A DNA stretch of 64,000 nt from assembly GCA_031826515.1 (NCBI GenBank), contig CP134536.1, forward strand, positions 1,376,001 to 1,440,000, written 5' to 3'. The position numbers and the translations under genes are program-made. Shown here piece by piece: positions 37,508 through 46,295 of the stretch. The number at the start of each line of letters is the position of its first letter. The stretch's first letter is position 1. Below the pieces are notes generated by a model. It was not told the origin of the DNA, did no database searches, and saw nothing but the letters and a program-made list of their open reading frames with translations. The DNA comes from Flavobacteriaceae bacterium HL-DH10. GTDB taxonomy: Bacteria; Bacteroidota; Bacteroidia; Flavobacteriales; Flavobacteriaceae.

Positions 37508-39775
37508 ATGAAAAATTCACTACTAAAAGCTTTATTGTTAATATCATTTATCACCATTATAAACTCCTGTAAACAAGAGGAAAACAAAATTCAAAACACT
37601 AATAATAGCAATATTAAGCTACAGGATACTTTTGCTTTTTACAATCCTTCACTTTCAATTAAAGACAGAGTACAAGATTTAATGGGGAGATTAACACTTG
37701 AAGAAAAAATAGGACAAATGATGAATGGTACGCCGGCAATTGAACGTCTGAAAATTCCAGCCTACAACTATTGGAATGAAGCGCTTCATGGTGTTGGTCG
37801 CACTTGTTCTGCAACCATTTTCCCTCAAGCTATTGGATTAGGAGCTACTTTTGATGCCGATTTAGCGTATCGTGTTTCCTCAGTAATTTCTGATGAAGCT
37901 AGAGCTATTTATAATGCTACCAATAAGAAAGGCTACAACAGGCAGTATAATGGTTTAACATTCTGGACACCTAATATTAATATTTTTAGAGATCCTCGTT
38001 GGGGTCGCGGACAAGAAACATACGGAGAAGACCCTTATTTAACTTCTATTATGGGAGCATCCTTTGTTAAAGGTTTGCAAGGAGACAATCCAAATTATTT
38101 AAAAACGGCAGCTTGTGCTAAACATTTTGCTGTGCATAGTGGTCCTGAAAAAGTAAGACATGAATTTAATGCCGAAGTAAACCAAAAAGATTTATGGGAA
38201 ACCTATTTACCTGCTTTTAAGGCATTGGTTGATGTTAATGTAGAATCTGTAATGTGTGCATACAATAGAACAAATGGGGAACCTTGTTGTTCCAGTAATT
38301 ATTTAATTACCGATGTTCTTAGAGATACGTGGAACTTTAAAGGTCATGTTTTAACAGATTGTAGCGCTTTAATAGATTTCTACAAACAACCTGATGAAGG
38401 TGGTCATGGCGTCGTGAATTCTGATGCTGAAGCTGCTGCTCTAGCCGTAAAAAGCGGTGTAAGTCTTAACTGCGGACCTACTTATCAAGCCTTAAATGAT
38501 GCTGTTAAAAAGGGATTAGTTACAGAAAAAGAAATTGATAAACAATTAGAAATTTTATTACAAACAAGATTTAAATTAGGCTTGTTTGACCCTAAAGGTA
38601 GTAACCCTTATGATGCTATCTCTATTGATATTGTAAATAGCGAAACCCATAGAGCACTGTCTAAAGAGGTGGCTCAAAAAAGTATAGTACTGCTAAAAAA
38701 CAATGGTATTTTGCCTTTAAGCAATGATTTATCTAAGTATTTTGTAACAGGACCAAATGCCGCTAGTATAGAAATACTTTTAGGAAATTACTACGGGGTA
38801 AATTCTAATATGGTTACCATTTTAGAAGGCATTAGTGCAGCAATAAAACCTACAAGTCAGTTACAATTTAGATTAGGAGCCATGCTTAACAAGCCATCTA
38901 TAAACCCAATAAATTATGCAACTGGACATGCTGGAAATAGCGATGTAACCATTGTAGTATTAGGGGTTTCTAGTCAATTAGAAGGTGAAGAAGGGGATTC
39001 ATTAGATTCAAATACTGCTGGAGACCGATTAGACTATAATTTACCTGAAAATCAAATAGATTACCTAAAAGAATTAAGAGAAACTGCCAACAAAGACTCA
39101 AACAATAAAAAACCAATTGTAACAATAATTACCGGAGGAAGCCCAATAAACCTTGCAGAAGTAGAAGCCTTGTCTGACGCTGTTTTATTTGTTTGGTATC
39201 CTGGTGAAGAAGGCGGAACTGCTGTTGCCGATATTCTTTTTGGTAATGTGTCGCCTTCGGGAAGGTTACCAATTACGTTTCCAAAATCCTTAGACCAACT
39301 ACCTGCCTTTGACGATTATTCTATGAAAGGACGCACATATAAATATATGAATGAAACGCCATTATACCCATTTGGTTTCGGATTGAGTTATACAACTTTT
39401 GAATACACTAATATTGAGGTATCATCTCCAATTATTTCAAAGGAAGAAAACCTTATTGTGCAAGTTTCTGTTACCAATACAGGACATGTAAAATCTGATG
39501 AGATTATACAAGTTTATATTTCAGATCTAGAAGCAACAGTTAGTGTTCCAAACTCTCAATTAATCAACACGAAACGTATAACATTAGAACCCGGAAGTAC
39601 TGAAAACATATCATTTCAGTTAACACCAAAAGATTTCGAAATTGTAAAAAATGATGGTAGTAGAACTATAGAATCTGGTGCATTTAAAATATCTATAGGT
39701 GGTTCTAGCCCAATGAAACGAAGTTTTGAACTTGGGGCTTCTAAAATGTCTGAAATTTTAGTTAACGTAAAATAA
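37508..39775 (+). CDS. GH3 beta-xylosidase-type lipoprotein
   Basis: This 755-aa enzyme has a lipobox (ITIINSC). The GH3 N-domain holds YNYWNEALHGVGR and TFWTPNINIFRDPRWGRGQETYGE fragments, and the nucleophile is D284 in HVLTDCSALID. The alpha/beta sandwich domain has IVLLKNNGILPL, and a fibronectin-III-like C-domain includes YPFGFGLSYTTFEY. The NEALHGV and WGRGQETYGEDP wording is typical of beta-xylosidases rather than beta-glucosidases. It forms a rightward pair with the acetylesterase 10 bases downstream. Confidence 0.92.
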   Translation: MKNSLLKALLLISFITIINSCKQEENKIQNTNNSNIKLQDTFAFYNPSLSIKDRVQDLMGRLTLEEKIGQMMNGTPAIERLKIPAYNYWNEALHGVGRTCSATIFPQAIGLGATFDADLAYRVSSVISDEARAIYNATNKKGYNRQYNGLTFWTPNINIFRDPRWGRGQETYGEDPYLTSIMGASFVKGLQGDNPNYLKTAACAKHFAVHSGPEKVRHEFNAEVNQKDLWETYLPAFKALVDVNVESVMCAYNRTNGEPCCSSNYLITDVLRDTWNFKGHVLTDCSALIDFYKQPDEGGHGVVNSDAEAAALAVKSGVSLNCGPTYQALNDAVKKGLVTEKEIDKQLEILLQTRFKLGLFDPKGSNPYDAISIDIVNSETHRALSKEVAQKSIVLLKNNGILPLSNDLSKYFVTGPNAASIEILLGNYYGVNSNMVTILEGISAAIKPTSQLQFRLGAMLNKPSINPINYATGHAGNSDVTIVVLGVSSQLEGEEGDSLDSNTAGDRLDYNLPENQIDYLKELRETANKDSNNKKPIVTIITGGSPINLAEVEALSDAVLFVWYPGEEGGTAVADILFGNVSPSGRLPITFPKSLDQLPAFDDYSMKGRTYKYMNETPLYPFGFGLSYTTFEYTNIEVSSPIISKEENLIVQVSVTNTGHVKSDEIIQVYISDLEATVSVPNSQLINTKRITLEPGSTENISFQLTPKDFEIVKNDGSRTIESGAFKISIGGSSPMKRSFELGASKMSEILVNVK

Positions 39776-39785
39776 TTTTCAAAAA

Positions 39786-41729
39786 ATGAATACATTTAAA
39801 GCTTTAATTATAGCTCTAGTCATACTAACTTCTAATACTATACTTAGTCAAGTTAAGCTTCCTAAATTAATAAGTGATGGCATGGTGCTGCAAAAGGATG
39901 TCAAAATTCCCCTTTGGGGATGGGCAAGTCCTAATGAAAAAATAACAGTAACCTTAAACGAAAGAAAACACAGAACTAAGGCATCTACAAAGGGGAACTG
40001 GAGCTTGAATCTCCCTAAAATGAAAGCAGGTGGGCCTTACACCATAAAAATATCTGGTAAAAATGATATCGAAATAAAAGACATTCTAATAGGTGATGTT
40101 TGGCTTTGCTCTGGACAATCCAATATGGAACATCAATTATATAGACATGATATTATTTATGCAAATGAAATTGCTACCGCTAATTATCCCGAAATACGCC
40201 ATTATAAAGTACCTAAAACTACTAGTATCTCTGGAGAAAAAGAAGATTTAGAAGGCGGTAAATGGCTAAAAGCAGTAGGCGAAGAAGTGAGACCTTTTTC
40301 AGTAGTAACTTACTTTTTTGCGAAAAAAATATATGAAAAATACCATGAACCTATAGGCCTTATTAATGCGAGTGTTGGTGGTACACCAATTGAAGCTTGG
40401 ATTCCAAAAGAAGGTTATAAAAACTTCCCAGACATCTTAAAAATAATTGAAGAAAATAAAGATACTGCTTTTGTAAATAGTCAAAAAAGAACGTTTCCCA
40501 ATGCTACAAAAACTCCAAAAATAACAGATAAAGGCTTAATTGGAGAAAAACCTTGGTATGCTGTAGATTTTGTTCCAAAAAACTGGAGAACAATTAATAT
40601 TCCTGGATACTGGGAAGACCAAGGTGTTAAAGATTTAAATGGTGTAGTATGGTACCGCAAAGAAATTGATATTCCACAATCCATGGTTGGTAAAGAAGCA
40701 CGCGTTTTTCTGGGAAGAATTGTAGATGCCGACGAGTTATATATAAATGGTATAAAAGTTGGAAACACAACCTATCAATATCCACAAAGAAGATATACAT
40801 TACCAGCTAACACTCTAAAATTAGGTAAAAATATTTTTGTAATACGTGTTACTAATAACTCTGGAAAAGGCGGTTTTGTTTCAGATAAGCCTTATTATAT
40901 ATGTACAGCAAATGACACTATAGATCTTAAAGGTTACTGGAAATACAAAGTAGGTGAGGTTTTTAAACCTCGCAGCAATTTCTTTTCTTCATCTACTAAA
41001 AAGCAACGAACAATAAACCCTCAGAACGAACCAACATCCCTTTATAATGCGATGATAGCGCCTTATAATCAATATCCCATAAAAGGAATTCTTTGGTATC
41101 AAGGCGAGAGTAACACGGGGCAATCAAAAAAATATGAAGGCTATATGCATGCCTTAATTTCTGGTTTAAGAACAGTATTTAATAATCCCGAAATTCCATT
41201 TATATATGCACAACTTCCAAATTTTATGGATGTATCCTATTCACCTTCAGAAAGTGGTTGGGCAGAGTTTAGACAAACTCAACTTAAAGCACTTTCTAAT
41301 CCTAATACAGCAATGACCGTTAATATTGATTTAGGAGAATGGAATGATATTCATCCAGAGAACAAAAAAGACGTAGGAGAACGTATGGCTCTTGCAGGAC
41401 TAAAACTAGCATATAATCAAGATATTGTTTATTCAGGACCGATATACAAAGATCATAAAATAGAAGGCAACAAGATGATTCTTTCATTCGCTCATGTTGG
41501 TAGTGGATTAATTGCTATTGATGGTGAAGCACTGAGTGAGTTTGCTATTGCTGGTGATGATAAAAACTTTGTTTGGGCAGACGCTAAAATAGAAGGCGAT
41601 AAAATAATAGTTTCTAGCGAGCAAATTTCAAATCCAAAATATGTGCGTTATGCATGGGCAGATAATCCAGATAACCCAAATTTATTTAACAAAGAAGGCT
41701 TGCCTGCATCACCTTTTGAAACTGAATAA
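39786..41729 (+). CDS. SGNH (sialate-O-acetylesterase/CE20-like) acetyl esterase
   Basis: The 647-aa secreted esterase has a signal peptide (to about 22). It starts with the family motif LISDGMVLQ, then the nucleophile S112 in LCSGQSNMEHQ, a block with GILWYQGESNTG, and the catalytic Asp and His in WNDIHPENK. A beta-galactosidase-like jelly-roll domain is inserted (about 265-390: WYRKEIDIP, GRIVDADELYINGIKVG), an architecture seen in carbohydrate esterases. In this locus it most likely deacetylates xylan or its oligosaccharides rather than sialic acid. Confidence 0.85.
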   Translation: MNTFKALIIALVILTSNTILSQVKLPKLISDGMVLQKDVKIPLWGWASPNEKITVTLNERKHRTKASTKGNWSLNLPKMKAGGPYTIKISGKNDIEIKDILIGDVWLCSGQSNMEHQLYRHDIIYANEIATANYPEIRHYKVPKTTSISGEKEDLEGGKWLKAVGEEVRPFSVVTYFFAKKIYEKYHEPIGLINASVGGTPIEAWIPKEGYKNFPDILKIIEENKDTAFVNSQKRTFPNATKTPKITDKGLIGEKPWYAVDFVPKNWRTINIPGYWEDQGVKDLNGVVWYRKEIDIPQSMVGKEARVFLGRIVDADELYINGIKVGNTTYQYPQRRYTLPANTLKLGKNIFVIRVTNNSGKGGFVSDKPYYICTANDTIDLKGYWKYKVGEVFKPRSNFFSSSTKKQRTINPQNEPTSLYNAMIAPYNQYPIKGILWYQGESNTGQSKKYEGYMHALISGLRTVFNNPEIPFIYAQLPNFMDVSYSPSESGWAEFRQTQLKALSNPNTAMTVNIDLGEWNDIHPENKKDVGERMALAGLKLAYNQDIVYSGPIYKDHKIEGNKMILSFAHVGSGLIAIDGEALSEFAIAGDDKNFVWADAKIEGDKIIVSSEQISNPKYVRYAWADNPDNPNLFNKEGLPASPFETE

Positions 41730-41756
41730 ATAATTTTATGAAATAAAAAAAGAATG

Positions 41757-41799
41757 ACACTTACTTGAGACAAATTTGTATAATAGTAAGTGTTTTTTT
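41757..41799 (+). terminator. Terminator of the GH3-esterase pair
   Basis: A perfect 9-bp stem (acacttact / agtaagtgt) with a 19-base loop and T-run overlaps the end of the convergent LacI gene. Confidence 0.8.
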
Positions 41800-42829
41800 A
41801 TTTCCTTTTAGAAGATTCTCTAATAATAACTTCAGTATTTAACACCCGTGTTTCTTTAACCTCATCTTTATCTTTAGACTTTAAAGTTTTCAAAATAATT
41901 TCTGCTGAAGCTTGACCCATTTTAGATCCAGGGTTGGTAATTGTTGATAAATGAGGTTCTATAATTTGTGAAATGGGGTCATTATTAAAACCAATTACAG
42001 CTAAATCTTCAGGGACTTTAATACCTCTTTTTTTCGCACATTGTATAGCACTCACTCCTAAAATATCACCTGGAGCAAAAATTCCATCTGGTGGATTTTT
42101 TAAATCAAGAAGTTTATTGGTAGCTCTAGCCGCCTCTTCTAAAGTTATTCCGTCTAGTTTAACTATAAGTTCATCTTCAATAGGAAGGTTAAATTCTTTT
42201 AAAGCATCTAAATAGCCTTTTTTTCTTTCATAATATATACTAAATTCCGATCCTGCAGCAAGGTGAGCTATTCGTTTACATCCTTGAGATATAAGATGCT
42301 TTGTTGCCTTATAACCAGCATTATAATTATCAATTATAACTTTATATGTATTAAACTCTTCTTTGGGTACCCTATCAACAAAAACCAAAGGGGTATTACT
42401 GTCTATAAATAACTGAAAATGCGACGTATCTTTTGTCTCCATAGCTAACGAACAAATAATACCACTAACTCGATTATTATATAAAGACTGAACTAAATTA
42501 ACTTCGCCTTTATAAGAATCATGAGACTGTACAATAATAACATTATACCCTGCTTTTTTTGCAGTAATTTCTATGCCACTAATTAATGAGGCAAGAAAAG
42601 GCTGTTCGATGGTAGGTAATAAAACACCTATTGTTTTTGTTTTTTTACTTCTTAAACTAGCTGCCAGATTATTTGGACGATACCCCATTTCTTCAGCCGT
42701 TTTTTTAACCTTTTCAATAGTTTTTTTACTAATACTATGATGATCTTTTAATGCCCTAGAAATAGTAGAAGTAGCTAAATTTAGTTTTTTTGCAATATCA
42801 TAAATAGTAACTTCTGTATGTTCTTTCAT
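41798..42829 (-). CDS. LacI-family transcriptional regulator
   Basis: The 343-aa regulator has an N-terminal helix-turn-helix (TIYDIAKKLNLATSTISRAL, residues 8-27) and the hinge helix NNLAASLRSKKTKTIGV. A periplasmic-binding-protein-like sugar domain follows, with IGVLLPTIEQPFLASLISGIE and DGIFAPGDILGVSAI. It sits inside the xylan locus and is divergent from a GH43 gene. It is the obvious candidate to bind the five CG-centred near-palindromes in this locus. The inducer is presumably a xylose-derived sugar or aldouronic acid. Confidence 0.92.
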   Translation of the reverse strand: MKEHTEVTIYDIAKKLNLATSTISRALKDHHSISKKTIEKVKKTAEEMGYRPNNLAASLRSKKTKTIGVLLPTIEQPFLASLISGIEITAKKAGYNVIIVQSHDSYKGEVNLVQSLYNNRVSGIICSLAMETKDTSHFQLFIDSNTPLVFVDRVPKEEFNTYKVIIDNYNAGYKATKHLISQGCKRIAHLAAGSEFSIYYERKKGYLDALKEFNLPIEDELIVKLDGITLEEAARATNKLLDLKNPPDGIFAPGDILGVSAIQCAKKRGIKVPEDLAVIGFNNDPISQIIEPHLSTITNPGSKMGQASAEIILKTLKSKDKDEVKETRVLNTEVIIRESSKRK

Positions 42830-42847
42830 TCAATAAAAAAATTTAGT

Positions 42848-42886
42848 AAATATAATACATCTTTAAAAAAAAGATATATTATATTT
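42848..42886. repeat. 17-bp inverted repeat in the lacI/GH43 divergent gap
   Basis: aaatataatacatcttt (42848-42864) pairs with 42870-42886 at 16 of 17 positions, with a 5-base loop. It lies between the two divergent start codons and is very AT-rich. It could be an operator, a leader hairpin of either mRNA, or both. Confidence 0.6.
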
Positions 42887-42911
42887 AAACTATCAATTAA
42901 ACAACCAAAAT

Positions 42912-44648
42912 ATGCCTATTTTTTCTACTGTTTTTTTAAAAAATTTATCTATCCTAAGTTTATTAACTTTATTCATTTCATGTAAAAAAATTTTCAACTC
43001 TAAACAATCGGTTGCGAACCATGAATATAGCACTTTTTTTTGGTTTAATTACCAAGGTAAAGATGACTCTTTCAAATCTATTTCAAAAACGAATGATTCA
43101 TATATAAACCCTATTTTATCTGGTTTTTATCCAGATCCTAGTATTTGCTATGCCAATGGTAAATTTTACTTAATAAATTCATCATTTTCATACTTCCCAG
43201 GGATACCCATTTTTGAAAGTATAGACCTTGTTAATTGGCATCAAATAGGTCATGTAATTACTCGTAAAGAACAAGCAGATTTTAGTGGCTTAAAAGTATC
43301 TAAAGGCATGTTTGCTCCAACTATAAGGTATCATGATGGTACGTTTTATGTCATTTGCACAAACGTTGAAGCGTCTGGAAACTTTATTGTAACTGCTAAA
43401 AACCCTGAAGGTCCTTGGTCAGACCCTATAATTCTTCCAGAGGTTGAAGGTATAGACCCAGACCTTTTCTTTAATGATGATGGCAAAGTATATATCACAC
43501 ATAATGGTGTACCGCCAAATAATATTTCGAAACATGAAGGTCATCGTGCTATTTATATGTTTGAATATGATTTGGAAAACAAAAAAGTCATTGGCGACTC
43601 TAAACTACTGGTGAATGGTGGTACGAGCATGGATATAAAACCTGTTTGGGTTGAAGCGCCTCACGTTTTTAAAAAAGACAGTTACTATTATTTAATTTGC
43701 GCTCAAGGAGGTACCAGAGATAATCACTCGGAAGTAGTGTTTAGAAGTAAAGCTGTTTTTGGTCCTTATTTAAGTTATGAAAACAACCCTATACTAACAC
43801 AGCGTCATTTAAATCCTAGTAGAGAAAATGCAATTTCATCAACAGGACATGCCGATTTTGTAGAACTGCCTAATGGCGATTGGTGGTCTGTGTTTTTAGG
43901 CTGCAGACCTTATGAAGATGATTTATATAATACAGGTAGAGAGACCTTTTTAATGCCTGTATCTTGGGAAAATGGTTGGCCAACTGTTGTTGGTGGCAAA
44001 AACCCATTACCTGTTATACATAAAAAACCAAACTTACCAATATCACAAGAACCAATAAAACCTACCACAGGTAATTTTGTGTCTCATGACGATTTTAATA
44101 AAAACACCTTAAACTTTAATTGGAATTTTATAAGAACACCTTTAGAAAATTGGCACAAACTAGATGGCGATAATTTGCTTATAAAACCTAGAACAGAATC
44201 CATACATACTAAGACAAATTATTCGTTTATAGGAAGAAGGCAGCAACATTTACAATTTGAAGCATCTACTAAACTGTTTTACAAAGTAACAGATACATTA
44301 CAAACAGCAGGCTTAGTGGCGTTTCAAAATGAAGATTTTTATTTATTAATAGGAAAACGTTTAAATAAAAATGGCAATACTGAAGTGTTTTTAGAAAAAA
44401 ATGCAGGTCCTTTAGATGCCAGTAAACCTACTATTATTACAAAAAAGGAATTAAATGAAAACACAGATGACTTGTTTTTAAAAATAGAAGGTGAAAAACG
44501 TTTTTACAATTTTTATTATAAAACAAAAGAAGAAGAACCTTGGATATTATTAGGAGATCACATGGATGCCTCTATATTAAGCACCAATAATGCAGGTGGT
44601 TTTGTTGGTACGTATTTGGGAATGTATACGTCTTTGAAGCATTTTTAG
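42912..44648 (+). CDS. GH43 lipoprotein with C-terminal beta-sandwich
   Basis: This 578-aa enzyme has a lipobox with C24 (LTLFISC). Its GH43 propeller shows base D75 (FYPDPSICY), D182 (EGIDPDLFF) and acid E248 (VWVEAPHVF). A C-terminal jelly-roll (about 385-575) has the layout of the GH43_C2/DUF1349-type module. This architecture is common for beta-xylosidases and alpha-arabinofuranosidases at the cell surface. A LacI-type operator copy overlaps codons 31-35, so the gene is probably under the same regulator that is encoded divergently. Confidence 0.9.
   Translation: MPIFSTVFLKNLSILSLLTLFISCKKIFNSKQSVANHEYSTFFWFNYQGKDDSFKSISKTNDSYINPILSGFYPDPSICYANGKFYLINSSFSYFPGIPIFESIDLVNWHQIGHVITRKEQADFSGLKVSKGMFAPTIRYHDGTFYVICTNVEASGNFIVTAKNPEGPWSDPIILPEVEGIDPDLFFNDDGKVYITHNGVPPNNISKHEGHRAIYMFEYDLENKKVIGDSKLLVNGGTSMDIKPVWVEAPHVFKKDSYYYLICAQGGTRDNHSEVVFRSKAVFGPYLSYENNPILTQRHLNPSRENAISSTGHADFVELPNGDWWSVFLGCRPYEDDLYNTGRETFLMPVSWENGWPTVVGGKNPLPVIHKKPNLPISQEPIKPTTGNFVSHDDFNKNTLNFNWNFIRTPLENWHKLDGDNLLIKPRTESIHTKTNYSFIGRRQQHLQFEASTKLFYKVTDTLQTAGLVAFQNEDFYLLIGKRLNKNGNTEVFLEKNAGPLDASKPTIITKKELNENTDDLFLKIEGEKRFYNFYYKTKEEEPWILLGDHMDASILSTNNAGGFVGTYLGMYTSLKHF
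43004..43015. promoter_or_regulatory. LacI-type operator copy inside the 5' end of GH43
   Basis: acaatcggttgc has the same core as the SusC and GH3 sites but falls within the coding sequence just after the lipoprotein signal. It could be a roadblock or auxiliary operator. Confidence 0.45.
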
Positions 44649-44682
44649 ACGTTCAAAAAATTATCTTTTACATATTAAAAAC

Positions 44683-44715
44683 AAAAAAGTCCAACATTTC
44701 TGTTGAACTTTTTTT
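44683..44715. terminator. Terminator after GH43 (bidirectional)
   Basis: aagtccaaca / tgttgaactt with a tttc loop has one wobble, with A- and T-runs on both sides. On the minus strand it directly follows the tRNA-like remnant. Confidence 0.85.
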
Positions 44716-44724
44716 GCTCCTTCT

Positions 44725-44741
44725 CTTGGGCTCGAACCAAG
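44725..44741 (-). other. tRNA 3'-end-like remnant (T-arm)
   Basis: On the minus strand CTTGG, TTCGAGC and CCAAG form a perfect 5-bp T-arm with a 7-base TTCGAGC loop, followed by agaaggagc and a terminator hairpin. No D-arm or anticodon arm can be built upstream. This is the usual look of a tRNA 3' end left at an integration site. The rest of the gap 44649-44986 holds the terminator, AT-rich DNA and a possible cas1 promoter. Confidence 0.45.
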
Positions 44742-44904
44742 GAGGTTATTGCTTTGATTTTTAAAATATTACTATATTACGCATGTAAAAGACACCCATT
44801 TGTTCACCTCTTTATTTAGCATAAGATTAATCTTGTGGTCTGGATGGGACTCTATAAAAAATTCATAACACATTAAAAATAAAACCCTTTATATTTTTAA
44901 ATTC

Positions 44905-44912
44905 TAAATTTG
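44905..44912 (+). promoter_or_regulatory. Putative cas1-cas2 promoter, -7 box
   Basis: TAAATTTG matches TAnnTTTG exactly, 75 bases before the cas1 ATG. No convincing -33 box is seen. Confidence 0.4.
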
Positions 44913-44986
44913 TATATTTATTACTCCCTTTTAATGAGAATTATTAATTAGCAAAATCTCTAATAATTGTTAATGCTTTATAATTC

Positions 44987-45871
44987 ATGATTAAGAAAAC
45001 CTTACTATTCTCAAATAAATGTTCTATTACTACTTCTAATGAGCAATTAGTTATAAAATCAGAAAATAGAAATAAAACAATACCTATTGAAGACATTGGC
45101 TATATTGTAATAGACCATCACGAATCCTTTATAAGCATTCCTGCACTAAATAATTTAATTAATAACAATTGCGCATGCATTATTTGTAATGATAAACACC
45201 TTCCTAATGGCATGCTATTAAACTTAAATAGTCATCACATTCAACAAGAAATATTTAAACACCAAATAAATGCAAGCATCCCTTTAAAAAAACAATTATG
45301 GCAACAAACAATCATTGAAAAAATTAATAACCAAGGGTTGTTATTAGAAAAAATAACTGGAGCAAAAAACAAGTTTGAATATTTAGCAAGTAAGGTTTTG
45401 AGTGGAGATACTTCAAATATGGAAGCTGTAGCAGCAAATTTTTACTGGAAGTCTTTTTTTGAAATTGATTTTAAAAGAGCCCGTTTTGGTAATTATCCTA
45501 ATAATTTTTTAAATTATGGTTATGCTATTTTAAGAGCTGCCACAGCTAGAGCACTTTCTGGTAGTGGGCTATTAAACACCTTAGGTATTCATCATAAAAG
45601 TAAATACAATGCCTTTGCTTTAGCTGATGACATAATGGAACCCTTTAGACCTGTTATAGATGAAATAACACATCATATAATGCAGCATTATGATGAGCAA
45701 GAACTTACAACAGAAATAAAGTCTGAGATTCTATCTATATTAACTAGAACCGTATATTTTAAGAATGAGAAAAGCCCATTAATGGTAGCGTTACAAAAAA
45801 CAGCAAGCTCTTTACAGCAATGTTATTCTGGCAAAAGAAAGAAGATTAAGTATCCTAAGCTATGGAATTAA
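44987..45871 (+). CDS. cas1: CRISPR integrase Cas1 (type II)
   Basis: Cas1 inserts new spacers into the array together with Cas2. At 294 aa it is type II-sized. The metal-binding active site is visible as E146 (NMEAVAANFYW), H202/H203 (LGIHHKSKYNAF) and E218 (DDIMEPFRPVI). It overlaps cas2 by 10 bases, so they are translationally coupled. Here cas1-cas2 are separated from cas9 by the array and face it, unlike the usual cas9-cas1-cas2 order of II-C loci. No csn2 or cas4 is present. Confidence 0.97.
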   Translation: MIKKTLLFSNKCSITTSNEQLVIKSENRNKTIPIEDIGYIVIDHHESFISIPALNNLINNNCACIICNDKHLPNGMLLNLNSHHIQQEIFKHQINASIPLKKQLWQQTIIEKINNQGLLLEKITGAKNKFEYLASKVLSGDTSNMEAVAANFYWKSFFEIDFKRARFGNYPNNFLNYGYAILRAATARALSGSGLLNTLGIHHKSKYNAFALADDIMEPFRPVIDEITHHIMQHYDEQELTTEIKSEILSILTRTVYFKNEKSPLMVALQKTASSLQQCYSGKRKKIKYPKLWN

Positions 45872-46191
45872 ATGGATACAGGATTATGTGGCTATTTGTA
45901 TTTTTTGATTTACCAACCGAGACCCCTAAAGACAGAAAGAATGCTGCTGGCTTTAGAAAAAATATTATGAAAGATGGTTTTACCATGATGCAATACTCTG
46001 TTTATATGCGGCATTGTGCAAGCAGTGAAAGTGCAGATGCTCATGAAAAAAGAATAAAAAAACTGTTACCTCCACTAGGCAAAGTAAGTGTTTTAAGAAT
46101 TACTGATAAGCAATTTGGTAATATTATGAATTTTTGGGGACGTGCAGAGCAGCCAAAAGAACCACAACCCACACAATTAGAATTGTTTTAA
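45862..46191 (+). CDS. cas2: CRISPR adaptation protein Cas2
   Basis: This 109-aa ferredoxin-fold protein has the family core IMWLFVFFDLPTET (conserved D16 ending strand 1), then RKNAAGFRKNIMKDGFTMMQYSVYMRH and the KVSVLRITDKQF strand. It forms the central dimer of the Cas1-Cas2 integrase. It ends 104 bases before the first repeat. Confidence 0.97.
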   Translation: MELNGYRIMWLFVFFDLPTETPKDRKNAAGFRKNIMKDGFTMMQYSVYMRHCASSESADAHEKRIKKLLPPLGKVSVLRITDKQFGNIMNFWGRAEQPKEPQPTQLELF

Positions 46192-46295
46192 ATTAAAAAA
46201 TGCCTCAATATTGCCTTATCACTGCAAAAAAGAAGCATTCTTTTTAACGATATTTTACTTTAATTATATGATTATTAGAAGGTAACAAGCCAACT
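46192..46295 (+). other. Candidate CRISPR leader for spacer acquisition
   Basis: This 104-base AT-rich stretch lies between cas2 and the first intact repeat. The opposite end of the array carries the truncated repeat, which is usually leader-distal, so new spacers are probably added here. It may not be the transcription start, since crRNAs come from the other strand. Confidence 0.45.

Noticed and set aside
39786-41729. Sialic-acid metabolism role for the SGNH esterase
   Set aside because: The family name suggests sialate, but no sialidase or sialic-acid genes are present and all neighbours act on xylan.
44725-44760. A complete tRNA gene on the minus strand
   Set aside because: Only the T-arm and part of an acceptor strand can be built; no anticodon or D-arm lies upstream.
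44836-44856. A second tRNA-like string (tctggatgggactc)
   Set aside because: It resembles part of a reversed tRNA end, but no stem pairs, so it is too weak to call.
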